Assembly (NCBI GenBank): GCA_900317625.1 | Contig: ONHK01000005.1 | Location: 81,461-145,460 of the forward strand | DNA: 64,000 bases | Source: an uncultured Treponema sp. | GTDB taxonomy: Bacteria; Spirochaetota; Spirochaetia; Treponematales; Treponemataceae | Reading direction: 5' to 3' | Shown here: one piece after another, positions 7,145 to 15,825 of the stretch | How the letters are laid out: each line of letters begins with the position of its first letter | Position numbering within the stretch: the stretch's first letter is position 1 | Made by a program: the position numbers and the translations under genes | The notes under the pieces: generated by a model | Database searches by the model: none | What the model saw: the letters and a program-made list of their open reading frames with translations, nothing else | What the model was told of the DNA's origin: nothing

Positions 7145-8974
7145 TTATGCTCCATTTTCCTGTTCTAAAATTTGCATTTCGTCTGTATTTTCAGAAGAAT
7201 TTTGTAGATTTTCCTCTTCAGAATCAATTTTTTGCTGTTTTTCAAGTTCAATCTGCTGCAAGATATTCTGATTTTCTTTTTTGCTCAAAGTTTTTGCAGA
7301 TTTCGGAAGAACATTTTCCGCAGCCACAAGATACCGTATCAATTCATATACAAAAAATGCGCCTGCTGTTGCTGAAACTCCAATCATCACATTAGAGGCT
7401 GTCTGCCAATTTTTTGCATCTTCGTAGGAAATATCAACATTATTGTTGTAAGCCTGACTTTTTGCGTAAGAATTTCCGTACACATAAAAAGTCGGAAGCA
7501 GGGAAACAATAAGCGCACTGTAGCTCGCATACATCCAACGGCGACGTTTTTCAATATAATCGCTGCGGTCAAAAGGTTTTGCGTTTACGGAAAGAAATTC
7601 TCCATCCTTTAAAAGTTTTGCAGGTATAAAAAAATCCACTGAACTTCCGTCTGAATCAAAAAAATGCCCAAGAACATTCTTGTTGTTGACTTTTATAGTT
7701 CCAAAAGGATTTTCTGGAGTTACCGAGCCGCCAAAAATTCCATTCCCGAAAATATCGCCAGAATAAGGTTTTGCAAGCCGAATTTTTATCTCGCCGCTCT
7801 GAGTTTCCTTCATCTCAACATCGATTTTAAATTTCCTGCTGCCAGAAAATCCGTAACTTGAAGAAATTGTGTCAAACCCATCAGAAGAAAATGTAACTGT
7901 ATGAACGCCGCTTTGCACAATAAGAGGATGAGATATATTTCTGTACACAACTCCATCAACTGTAACCACAAGTTTCTCCAATGCAGCTTTGGGTTCAACA
8001 GAAATATTCAACTCAACAGGCATACTGTCAGCAATTCTTGGCGTAATCTGAAGCGCAAGCGAAATCGCCAGAATCCTTAGATTGTCAATTGAACCAACAT
8101 CCATCGCGCTACCGATAAGGCGTCCGCCCGGATACTGATACAACGAAACCGCGCACGAGATATAAGAACCGTAAACTGTTACAATTCCCGTAAGCAAGCC
8201 GTTTATTTTTGCGTCAACACACGCTTTTTCAAACGCATAGGACGAATAGCCCTGAGAACGTTTTTCCTCGCCTGCATCAAAAAATTTGTTAAAATCATTC
8301 TGGTAAAGCACAACATTTTCTATAACAGGCGCGTCGCTGGAATTTTTTGCCATTTCCTTAAAAAGTTCAGCAAATTTATTTTTTCCTTTCTGCTCGTCTA
8401 CAACCTGACCTTCATCAATCTGCTTTTTCCGCAGTTCATCCGCCTCAATCTGAAAAGCGTATTTTTCATTTTCTTTTTTTACATTTAAAAGATTTTCGTC
8501 TATTTTTTTTTGAATCGCGTCAATTTTCTTTTCTGATTCCTTAAGCTTAATTTTCAGTTTTTTAGAAGAATAATCGTTCAAAAGAATTGAATCCCGCGTT
8601 TTCACTTCCTTTGAAAGCTGCAGGAATAAATCAATACGCGCCTTCTGAAGCTCGTAAAGCGAACGGTCAAGTTTTTCTCGTCCACGCGGAGCGCGCTCAA
8701 GATTTTCCGCAAGCTGCTCAAGAATCAAAGCCGGAAGAGTTGAATTTATCGAATCAAACGACACCGAATCATTTTTTTGGCTCAAAGTAAATTTTTCCGC
8801 CGCCAAAGTCCATTTTTTTTCAGAATCAGCCGCAAACGCAGAAAAAACAGAAAAAATAAAAACGGACAAAGCCAGACTTGAGAAAAACAGTTTTTTGCAG
8901 AAAAGATTAAACGTCGTCGTCGCTAGCCCCTGAATCCATCGGAAGCCCCTTCCATTGCGCAAGAAGATAAGCAT
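7145..8974 (-). CDS. Exported PEGA-like, coiled-coil membrane protein; start uncertain
   Basis: About 600 residues. A hydrophobic signal (KKLFFSSLALSVFIFSVFSA then FA-ADS) is followed by a long charged helical stretch, a region resembling GNA1162/FlgT-type domains, a PEGA-like beta unit (ISVEPKAALEKLVVTVDG ... GVHTVTFSSDGF), and two C-terminal hydrophobic segments (ALIVSLLPTFYVYG and VSATAGAFFVYELIRYLVA). The acidic Gln-rich tail ends next to ftsY. The start is unclear: the first usable ATG (8974) lies inside prfB and lacks a ribosome site, and no ATG or GTG lies between it and the signal peptide. A TTG at 8962 is an alternative. I know similar uncharacterised proteins only as treponemal hypotheticals. 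Confidence 0.65.
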   Translation of the reverse strand: MLIFLRNGRGFRWIQGLATTTFNLFCKKLFFSSLALSVFIFSVFSAFAADSEKKWTLAAEKFTLSQKNDSVSFDSINSTLPALILEQLAENLERAPRGREKLDRSLYELQKARIDLFLQLSKEVKTRDSILLNDYSSKKLKIKLKESEKKIDAIQKKIDENLLNVKKENEKYAFQIEADELRKKQIDEGQVVDEQKGKNKFAELFKEMAKNSSDAPVIENVVLYQNDFNKFFDAGEEKRSQGYSSYAFEKACVDAKINGLLTGIVTVYGSYISCAVSLYQYPGGRLIGSAMDVGSIDNLRILAISLALQITPRIADSMPVELNISVEPKAALEKLVVTVDGVVYRNISHPLIVQSGVHTVTFSSDGFDTISSSYGFSGSRKFKIDVEMKETQSGEIKIRLAKPYSGDIFGNGIFGGSVTPENPFGTIKVNNKNVLGHFFDSDGSSVDFFIPAKLLKDGEFLSVNAKPFDRSDYIEKRRRWMYASYSALIVSLLPTFYVYGNSYAKSQAYNNNVDISYEDAKNWQTASNVMIGVSATAGAFFVYELIRYLVAAENVLPKSAKTLSKKENQNILQQIELEKQQKIDSEEENLQNSSENTDEMQILEQENGA

Positions 8975-10040
8975 CCATAAATTGATCAATATCACCGTCC
9001 ATCACAGCCTGAATATTTCCAGTCTCGCATTTTGTGCGGTGATCCTTAACCATCGTGTACGGCTGGAAAACATAAGAACGAATCTGATTTCCCCATGAAA
9101 TATCTTTCTTTTCCGCGCCGAATTTTGCGTTTTCTTTTTCTTTCTGCTCGCGGTAATATTCATAAAGCCGAGCCTTAAGCATGCTCATACAAGCCTGGCG
9201 GTTAAAAATCTGGCTTCGCTCGCTTTGGCATGCAACAACAATTCCCGTAGGAATATGCGTAAAACGCACCGCGGAATCCGTCTTGTTCACATGCTGACCG
9301 CCTTTTCCACCCGCGCGGTAAGTGTCAACACGCAAATCTTCAGGCCGGATTTCAACCTCGATAGAATCATCCAAAACAGGAAAAACATAAACGCTCGCAA
9401 AAGAAGTGTGCCGGCGAGCATTCGCATCAAAAGGCGAAATACGCACAAGCCGGTGGATTCCAGCCTCACCCTTCAAATGACCATAAACATAATCACCGTC
9501 AATCTGCAAAGTTACAGATTTTATTCCGCCTTCAGCTTCAAGCATATCAACAACTTCAATCTTAAAACCATGCCGCTCAGCCCAGCGAGTATACATACGG
9601 CAAAGCATTCTAGCCCAGTCTTCAGCTTCCGTTCCGCCAGCCCCGGCATGAATTGTAATAAACGCCGCAGAATCATCAACCTCGCCGGAAAGAAGATTCA
9701 GAATATTCAGCTCCTCAAATTTTTTCTGGGCTTTTTCAAGCATCGCACGAACTTCATTCTCATCGCTAGCCTCACCGCTTTCTTCCGCAAGCTCATACAT
9801 CGCCTGAATATCTTCATAATCGCCTAAAAGCTGCTTCCACGGTTCAATACGATTTTTAAGCTTTCTGATTTCCGACATAACTTTTTCAGCTTTCTCGTGG
9901 TCATCCCAAAAACCATCAGCTTCAGTGAGTTTATTTTTTTCATCAATTTTTTTCTGAATCGCATCCGGGTCAAGACGGCTCCAAACACCGTCAATATCTT
10001 CCTTCAGCTGCGCAATCGGCATCTTAAGTTCTTCGAGCAT
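8907..10040 (-). CDS. prfB: Peptide chain release factor 2 (RF2)
   Basis: 377 residues. RF2 releases nascent chains at UGA and UAA. The codon-recognition tripeptide SPF is in RISPFDANARRH, and the catalytic GGQ is in AGGKGGQHVNKTDSAVR. The reading frame is continuous: where many bacteria have the CTT TGA C programmed frameshift after about codon 25, this gene reads CGT CTT GAC (9969-9974), so no frameshift is needed. The acidic tail (SGASDDDV) is coded over the sequence that leads into the next gene. A weak GAGAAATGT precedes the ATG. Confidence 0.96.
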   Translation of the reverse strand: MLEELKMPIAQLKEDIDGVWSRLDPDAIQKKIDEKNKLTEADGFWDDHEKAEKVMSEIRKLKNRIEPWKQLLGDYEDIQAMYELAEESGEASDENEVRAMLEKAQKKFEELNILNLLSGEVDDSAAFITIHAGAGGTEAEDWARMLCRMYTRWAERHGFKIEVVDMLEAEGGIKSVTLQIDGDYVYGHLKGEAGIHRLVRISPFDANARRHTSFASVYVFPVLDDSIEVEIRPEDLRVDTYRAGGKGGQHVNKTDSAVRFTHIPTGIVVACQSERSQIFNRQACMSMLKARLYEYYREQKEKENAKFGAEKKDISWGNQIRSYVFQPYTMVKDHRTKCETGNIQAVMDGDIDQFMDAYLLAQWKGLPMDSGASDDDV

Positions 10041-10112
10041 ACATTTCTCTTTTCGTTTAAATATCCCTTAATTTTATAGAGAATTCAGCCTTTAGTAAAT
10101 AATAGAATTTAA

Positions 10113-10195
10113 AAGGGCGAAGCCTCGCCCTACGCCTCAAACCTGCGGTTTTCGTCTACCCACTCTCCTAAGGGGACACCCCTTAAAAACCCCGC
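10113..10195. repeat. Palindromic repeat family, copy A (intergenic)
   Basis: A small hairpin (GGGCG..CGCCC) is followed by TACGCCTCAAAC, a spacer, GTTTTCGTCTACCCAC, a second hairpin (AGGGG..CCCCT) and AACCCCGCT. The same order of blocks recurs in inverted orientation at 38861-38951, and the first block alone at 54388-54413. It lies upstream of the TGS/uridine-kinase gene and of prfB, in a 228-bp gap. Confidence 0.75.
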
Positions 10196-10211
10196 TGAAC
10201 GCTAATTTTTT

Positions 10212-10239
10212 TTGACTTACAAAAAAACTGCTGTAAAAT
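10212..10239 (+). promoter_or_regulatory. Sigma70-type promoter of the TGS/uridine-kinase gene
   Basis: TTGACT (10212-10217), a 16-nt spacer, and TAAAAT (10234-10239). The predicted start is about 25 nt before the ATG, leaving a short leader with AAAGGCGG as ribosome site. The same hexamers and spacing are found in front of mraZ. Confidence 0.65.
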
Positions 10240-10268
10240 TGATATATCACAACTAAAGGCGGTGCTTT

Positions 10269-11927
10269 ATGAAAGACGAAAAACTAAAAATCACATATCC
10301 GGACGGAAAAACCATAGAAGTTGAAAAAGGCACTTCAGCTTCTGAGCTTGCAAAAAATTTTCAGAACAACGGGCAGGTTCTTGCGCTACGCATGAACAAC
10401 AAAATCTACTCGCTGGAAAAAAGAATAAAATATTCAGCAAAAATCGAGCCAGTCTTCATAAACACAAAAGACGGAGCAAATATCTACAGACGCTCGCTTT
10501 GCCTTTTGCTCGCGGCCGCGGCACATAAACTTTACCCGGAATCAAAACTTCTTGTCGGACACAGCCTGGGCTACGGCTACTACTACACTTTTGGAAACGG
10601 AAACAAAATCTGCGATGAAAATATTTCTCTTATTGAAAAAGAAATGCAAAAAATGGTTCAGCAGGACATTCCAATTGAAACAGAAACAATCTCATACAAC
10701 GAGGCTGTCTGCCTTTTTGAAAAACTCGGGCTTGAAAAAACGCGCAAGCAGCTGAATTTTATTGCTCCACCGCGAGTAAAAATCAATTCAATAGAAGATT
10801 TCAGCGACCTGTATTTTGGTCCGCTAGTTCTTTCTACCGGCGTTTTAAAGACTTTTGCGCTAAAACCTTATGGCGAAGGATTTTTACTACGATTCCCAAA
10901 TTCTTCTGACCACAGCAAACTTACAGAATTTGTTGACGAACCGAAACTTTTTGAGATTTACAGCAAATACAAAAAATGGGGACAAAGGCTTGGAATCACA
11001 TCCGCCGCAGATTTGAACGAACTTATCACAAAACGGAAAATAAATGACTTCATCGACATCACCGAAACTTTTCAGGAAAAAAACATTGCGGAAATCGCGG
11101 ACCAGATTGTGCAGAAAAAAACGGTACGCGTCGTTTTGATAGCGGGTCCATCTTCTTCAGGAAAAACAACCACCTCAAAAAAACTTGCGCTTGAACTTCT
11201 TGCAATGGGCTACACACCAAAAGTAATCAGCCTTGACAGCTATTACGTTGATCATTCGCGTACACCAAAAGACAAAGACGGAAATTTCGACTTTGAATGT
11301 CTGGAAGCTCTGGACATCGAGCTTTTAAATCAAAATCTTGTAGACCTTTTTTCAGGAAAAGAAGTTATAATTCCTACATATGATTTTCATAGTGGAACAC
11401 AGACTTTTGATGAAAAAAACAAGATGAAACTTGCAGAAAACGAAATCCTGATTATGGAAGGAATCCACGGTCTGAATCCAAAACTTACTCCAAAAATTCC
11501 TGCGGAATATAAATTTAAGATTTATCTTTCTGCATTGACACAACTAAACCTTGACGACCACAACAGAATTCCAACAAGCAACAACCGCCTTATCCGCCGA
11601 ATTGTCCGCGACTACCAGTTCCGCGGCAAATCAGCAGCTGGAACAATCGCGATGTGGCCAAGCGTGCAAAATGGCGAGCAGCTTCATATTTTTCCGTTCC
11701 AGAACAATGCGGATGCAGTTTTGAACACAGCATTGGACTACGAGCTTAGCGTCCTTAAAGTTTATGCAGAACCGCTCTTGCGCTGCGTAACACCAAACGA
11801 GCCGGAATATTCAGAAGCGTGCATGTTGCTTTCGTTTTTGGACAACTTTGCGACAATCGCGCCGACACAAGTTCCAGTCCGCTCAATAATCCGGGAATTT
11901 ATCGGCGGGTCGGCGTTCCATTACTAA
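10269..11927 (+). CDS. TGS domain - ThrRS-like second domain - uridine kinase fusion
   Basis: 552 residues. The N-terminal TGS domain (1-65) reads like the start of threonyl-tRNA synthetase (ITYPDGKTIEVEKGTSASEL). A ThrRS second-additional-domain-like part follows (about 70-220, containing GHSLGYGYYYTF). The C-terminal half is a P-loop uridine-kinase-type domain: Walker A GPSSSGKT at 293-300, SLDSYYVDH for substrate, and the lid region RRIVRDYQFRG. Phosphorylation of uridine or another nucleoside is the family inference; the TGS part suggests RNA- or nucleotide-linked control. This architecture occurs in several anaerobes. The stop overlaps the convergent fliJ stop by 4 nt. Confidence 0.88.
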   Translation: MKDEKLKITYPDGKTIEVEKGTSASELAKNFQNNGQVLALRMNNKIYSLEKRIKYSAKIEPVFINTKDGANIYRRSLCLLLAAAAHKLYPESKLLVGHSLGYGYYYTFGNGNKICDENISLIEKEMQKMVQQDIPIETETISYNEAVCLFEKLGLEKTRKQLNFIAPPRVKINSIEDFSDLYFGPLVLSTGVLKTFALKPYGEGFLLRFPNSSDHSKLTEFVDEPKLFEIYSKYKKWGQRLGITSAADLNELITKRKINDFIDITETFQEKNIAEIADQIVQKKTVRVVLIAGPSSSGKTTTSKKLALELLAMGYTPKVISLDSYYVDHSRTPKDKDGNFDFECLEALDIELLNQNLVDLFSGKEVIIPTYDFHSGTQTFDEKNKMKLAENEILIMEGIHGLNPKLTPKIPAEYKFKIYLSALTQLNLDDHNRIPTSNNRLIRRIVRDYQFRGKSAAGTIAMWPSVQNGEQLHIFPFQNNADAVLNTALDYELSVLKVYAEPLLRCVTPNEPEYSEACMLLSFLDNFATIAPTQVPVRSIIREFIGGSAFHY

Positions 11928-12373
11928 TCATCGTTGTTTTTTGAATGTTCGCGGGCATATTTTGCGGAAACAATTCCACCGATAACTTTTGCCTGCTTTC
12001 GTTTTTGGGCGGCTTTAAAATCTTCTTTTTGAAAATCCCGGAGCCGCTCAAGCGAATCAACGCTCTGCATTATTTTTTTTAGGATTTCGCGCTTTTGTTC
12101 AGAAACAATTTTCGCCTTTGCCATTTCCTTAAAAAGAAATTCGCTCTGATTCCGAACAAAGACTGAAAAATTATTCGCCGCAACAATCTGATTAAAATCT
12201 TTTGTATTTTTTACAGACTGTTGCATTACATTTTTTTGTTCCGCAAGCAAATCAAGCTTGTCCTGAATCTCTTTTTCAGCCGCGAGAGCTTTTCCAAGTT
12301 CATTTTCAGCCTGAGTCTGCTCAAATTTCTTGGCTTCAAGAATATCCTGAAGCTCAAACTTAAATTTCGTCAT
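11924..12373 (-). CDS. fliJ: Flagellar export chaperone FliJ
   Basis: 149 residues, almost wholly alpha-helical coiled coil (MTKFKFELQDILEAKKFEQTQAE...), the expected size and composition for FliJ. FliJ is the central stalk of the flagellar export ATPase and escorts export chaperones to the gate. Sequence identity within the family is low, so the call rests on size, helicity and position directly after fliI. It is the last gene of the long minus-strand run and converges on the uridine-kinase fusion. Confidence 0.85.
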   Translation of the reverse strand: MTKFKFELQDILEAKKFEQTQAENELGKALAAEKEIQDKLDLLAEQKNVMQQSVKNTKDFNQIVAANNFSVFVRNQSEFLFKEMAKAKIVSEQKREILKKIMQSVDSLERLRDFQKEDFKAAQKRKQAKVIGGIVSAKYAREHSKNNDD

Positions 12374-12387
12374 TTTCTACAGATTTT

Positions 12388-13752
12388 TCAAGAAGTCTCT
12401 TTTTCAAGATTCGGGGCTTCAACATATTCTTCTTTTGGAATTTCTATGCCGGAAACAGCACTTAGCTTATTCAAAGTGTCTTCCATTGTGCATTTTTCGT
12501 CTTCATCCTGCTTTAGGAATTCTTCAATCTCATCATATTTATCAATCGCCTCATCAATCGCAGGAGAATCACCTTTTGTGTACATTCCAGAATTAATCAT
12601 CAGCGCATTGTTCTGGTACAAAGCCATAAGTCCGCGGATTTTTGCATACGCTTTTTTTGTAACAGGACCTGTAACGCGGCGCTGCAAACGGCTTATCGAA
12701 GGCAATACATCCACCGCCGGATAATGATATGCCGACGCAAGTTTCCTGCTAAGAACTATATGTCCGTCCAGAACACCACGAACGCAGTCCGCAATCGGGT
12801 CATCCATATCATCGCCATCAACAAGAACGGCATAAAACGCAGTTATAGTTCCTTTGTCGCTTGTTCCAGTACGTTCCATCAAAGCTGGAATCATGCTGTA
12901 AACACTTGCAGGGTATCCGCTTGCCGTTGGCGGTTCTCCGTTTGCAATTCCGATTTCAAGCTGGGCTTTTGCAAAACGAGTCACGTTATCAACCATCATA
13001 AAAACATCTTTTCCCTGATCGCGGAAATATTCAGCAATTGCGGTACAGACATACGCTGCCCTAAGGCGACAGATTGCAGGCTGATCACCAGTTGCAACAA
13101 CAACAACAGAACGCTTCATTCCCTCTTTTCCAAGGTCATTGTTTATAAAATCAAGAACTTCTCGGTTTCGTTCTCCGATAAGCCCGACAACATTTATCTC
13201 AGCATCAGTATTCCGTGCAATCATTCCCAGCAAAGTTGATTTTCCTACGCCAGAACCTGCAAAAATTCCGATTCGTTGACCTTTTCCGCATGTAAGCATT
13301 GCATCAATTGAACGCACACCTGTTGTAATACGTCTGTTTATCGGCTTTTTTTTCATTGGATCAGTAGGAACATTCAGCGCAGGATAATAAGTTTCCGGCA
13401 CAAGTTCCCCCAGCCCGTCGCAAGGTTTTCCAGTAGCATCAATTGTCCTGCCAAGAAGAGACATTCCAACCGGCACCTGCAGAGTTCTACCAGAACCGAC
13501 AACCTCACAGCCGATTTCAATTCCTTCCGTATCACCATAAGGAGTCAGAAAAACTTCTTTTTTGTTAAGCCCTACAACTTCAGCAAAGATTTCTTTTCCA
13601 TTTTTGAATTTTATTGTGCAGATTTCACCAATTTGCGCCACCGGACCATTACTGATAATCTGCTTTCCATTTACCGCAGAAACATAACCGATATACGCAA
13701 TCGGGTCAAAATCTGAAACTGTCTCTATATATTTTGAAAAGTTGAATTCCAT
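12388..13752 (-). CDS. fliI: Flagellar export ATPase FliI
   Basis: 454 residues, F1-beta-like. Walker A is GSGVGKST (about 166-173), followed by LIGERNREV, DNVTRFAKAQ, and the PPTASGYPASVYS stretch typical of type III export ATPases. It drives unfolding and loading of flagellar export substrates with FliH and FliJ. The ATG at 13752 has GGAG 5 nt upstream and lies 2 nt after the fliH stop; an upstream in-frame GTG has no ribosome site. Confidence 0.96.
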   Translation of the reverse strand: MEFNFSKYIETVSDFDPIAYIGYVSAVNGKQIISNGPVAQIGEICTIKFKNGKEIFAEVVGLNKKEVFLTPYGDTEGIEIGCEVVGSGRTLQVPVGMSLLGRTIDATGKPCDGLGELVPETYYPALNVPTDPMKKKPINRRITTGVRSIDAMLTCGKGQRIGIFAGSGVGKSTLLGMIARNTDAEINVVGLIGERNREVLDFINNDLGKEGMKRSVVVVATGDQPAICRLRAAYVCTAIAEYFRDQGKDVFMMVDNVTRFAKAQLEIGIANGEPPTASGYPASVYSMIPALMERTGTSDKGTITAFYAVLVDGDDMDDPIADCVRGVLDGHIVLSRKLASAYHYPAVDVLPSISRLQRRVTGPVTKKAYAKIRGLMALYQNNALMINSGMYTKGDSPAIDEAIDKYDEIEEFLKQDEDEKCTMEDTLNKLSAVSGIEIPKEEYVEAPNLEKETS

Positions 13753-13754
13753 AA

Positions 13755-14693
13755 TCACTCCGCGGAAGGAATGCCTGTATTCTTTTTGATTGATTTTACA
13801 GGGGAAATTTCCATAATCTTGTCTTCAAGTTCATTAAGCTGACTTGAAATCCGCGCATCGATTGCACCAAAATCAGTCTCAACAATACAGCCGCCTTTTT
13901 CAACTGTAGAGTCCTCAACTACTGTAATTCCCTGAATATTTTCAACGCGTTTTATAAATTCATCAATATTTGCCGTTGCAAGCCGTAAATCTTCAAGGTT
14001 AACATGAAGAGTAACTACTCCACGTGTTTTTACTTTTTTCAATGCGGCAAGAACATTGCTCATAATCGTTGTCTTTTGAGTTTCAGAAATAATTTTTACA
14101 ACCTTTCGGGTCATAAGAATCACAAGTTCAACAATCTGCTGTTCAGTTTCCTTTAGGATTTCTTCCCGGCGAAGCATCACAGCCTCTACCATTTTATGGA
14201 GACGCTCAACAAGCCTGCTGATTTCTGACTCACCGGTCGCATAACCTTCATCATGCCCCTGCTTAAAACCTTCGTCTTTCGCACTGGATTTTATTTTCTG
14301 TTCTTCAGAATGAGCTTCCTGAATTATTTTTTCAGCATCAGCTTTTGCCTTTGCAATTATTTCTTCCGCTTCCTTTTGCGCATCGGACTTTATAACTGCC
14401 GCCTCATCCGTCTGACGTTTTACCTCTTCAAAAGCGGCATCTTTTGCGTTTTTTACAATTTCTTCAGCCTGAGCATTCGCCTCTTCCAAAAGATGCTGCT
14501 TTTCAATTTCCCAGCCTTGACGAAACGCTTCAGCTTCTTTTCTTAAATCTTCCGCACTAGGACCTTGATAAACTTCCTCAACAACTTCCGGTTTTTCTTC
14601 ATGCGGTCTGTAGTCGTGAAGCAGCGGAAGCGTGAATTTTTTTTCATTGTCTTTTACTTTTATTTCATTAGGTCTGAAAACTTGCTTAGCCAT
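13755..14693 (-). CDS. fliH: Flagellar assembly protein FliH
   Basis: 312 residues. The middle is a long charged coiled coil with alanine and glutamate heptads (about 50-160). The C-terminal third is related to the V/F-ATPase peripheral stalk (VILMTRKVVKIISETQ, VTLHVNLEDLRLA, VEKGGCIVETDFGAIDARI). FliH dimers tether and restrain FliI at the export gate. The ATG at 14693 is preferred over a TTG 15 nt upstream because GGGA precedes it and the MAKQVFRPNEI start looks natural. It lies between fliG and fliI. Confidence 0.92.
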   Translation of the reverse strand: MAKQVFRPNEIKVKDNEKKFTLPLLHDYRPHEEKPEVVEEVYQGPSAEDLRKEAEAFRQGWEIEKQHLLEEANAQAEEIVKNAKDAAFEEVKRQTDEAAVIKSDAQKEAEEIIAKAKADAEKIIQEAHSEEQKIKSSAKDEGFKQGHDEGYATGESEISRLVERLHKMVEAVMLRREEILKETEQQIVELVILMTRKVVKIISETQKTTIMSNVLAALKKVKTRGVVTLHVNLEDLRLATANIDEFIKRVENIQGITVVEDSTVEKGGCIVETDFGAIDARISSQLNELEDKIMEISPVKSIKKNTGIPSAE

Positions 14694-14727
14694 CTTACAT
14701 TCCCACAATTTTTATAGAATCATTCTG

Positions 14728-15822
14728 TTACTGAACCAATTCGTCCTCGCCAGAGCGGGCAATAACGATTTCACCGGAATCTTCAAGACGTCGGATCGTA
14801 GAAACAATTTTCTGCTGGGCTTCCTCAACATCCTTAAGTCGGACAGGTCCCATAAATTCCATATCTTCTTTTAACATGCTTGCGGCACGCTTTGACATAT
14901 TGCGGAAAATCTTGTCCTGAACTTCTGTATCAACAGACTTGAGCGCTTTTGAAAGTTCCTGTGTATCGACTTCGCGAAGAACCTTCTGAATCGCACGGTC
15001 GTCGAGCATAACAATATCCTCGAAAACGAACATTCGCTTTTTGATTTCTTCCGCCAAATCCGGATCTTCTTCTTCCAAAGATTCGATAATGGCCTTTTCA
15101 GAAGAACGGTCAACAAGGTTCAAAATTTCAACGATAGACTCAACACCACCAGCAGCAGTGTAGTCTTCACTAGAAAGAGTTGAAAGTTTCTTTTCAAGAA
15201 CTCGTTCAACTTCGCGCAATACATCTGGAGATGTTCGGTCCATTGTGGCAAGTCGCTTTGAAACTTCCGGCTGCATTTCTTCAGGAAGATTCTGCAGAAT
15301 AATGGCAGCTTTGCCTGGCTCAAGATACGCAAGAATCAACGCGATTGTCTGCGGATATTCCTGCTGGATAAAGTTCAGCAAATGCGCAGGATCTGTACGG
15401 CGAATAAAATCGAATGGGCGAACCTGCAAACTTGAAGTAAGCCGGTTGATAATATCAATCGCTTTCTGGGAACCCAAAGATTTTTCAAGAAGCTCGCGCG
15501 CATAATCAATACCACCAGTCGTGATAAAGTTCTGGGCATTCATCATCTCCTGAAATTCTTCAAGAACAGCATCTTTATATTCTGCATCTACCGTTTCAAG
15601 CCGGGCAATTTCAAAAGTAAGGGTTTCAACTTCATCTTCACGCAGATGCTTCATAACTTCCGCAGAAACATCAGAACCCAACGAAACAAGAAAAATCGCG
15701 GCTTTTTGACGGCCGGTAAGGCTTTTGTAATCTTTTTTATCTTTTTTTGAAGAACCGGCAGGTTTCAAGCTGCCAGCTTTAGGAATCGGTTTTGGATTCG
15801 CCTTTGGTACATCATCAGCCAT
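14728..15822 (-). CDS. fliG: Flagellar motor switch protein FliG
   Basis: 364 residues. A lysine/proline-rich tail of about 35 residues precedes the FliG N domain (LTGRQKAAIFLVSLG). The middle domain follows with an EHPQ-like site read here as QQEYPQTIALILAYL. The C-terminal torque domain has FEDIVMLDDRAIQKVLREVD and charged helices facing MotA. Together with FliF it forms the MS/C-ring junction. The SD is supplied by the last codons and stop of fliF (GAGGAGTAG). It is most like the motor-type FliG; some treponemes carry a second fliG elsewhere. Confidence 0.95.
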   Translation of the reverse strand: MADDVPKANPKPIPKAGSLKPAGSSKKDKKDYKSLTGRQKAAIFLVSLGSDVSAEVMKHLREDEVETLTFEIARLETVDAEYKDAVLEEFQEMMNAQNFITTGGIDYARELLEKSLGSQKAIDIINRLTSSLQVRPFDFIRRTDPAHLLNFIQQEYPQTIALILAYLEPGKAAIILQNLPEEMQPEVSKRLATMDRTSPDVLREVERVLEKKLSTLSSEDYTAAGGVESIVEILNLVDRSSEKAIIESLEEEDPDLAEEIKKRMFVFEDIVMLDDRAIQKVLREVDTQELSKALKSVDTEVQDKIFRNMSKRAASMLKEDMEFMGPVRLKDVEEAQQKIVSTIRRLEDSGEIVIARSGEDELVQ

Positions 15823-15825
15823 TTT

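Noticed and set aside
9225..9827. 200-codon open frame antisense to prfB
   Set aside because: Composition is basic and Asn/Arg/Ile-rich as expected from reverse-reading a real gene; prfB is intact on the other strand.
8907..10040. Programmed frameshift in prfB
   Set aside because: The frame is continuous through the site; CTT GAC replaces CTT TGA C.
12221..13239. Two open frames antisense to fliJ and fliI
   Set aside because: No start signals, no motifs, and they lie fully within confident flagellar genes.
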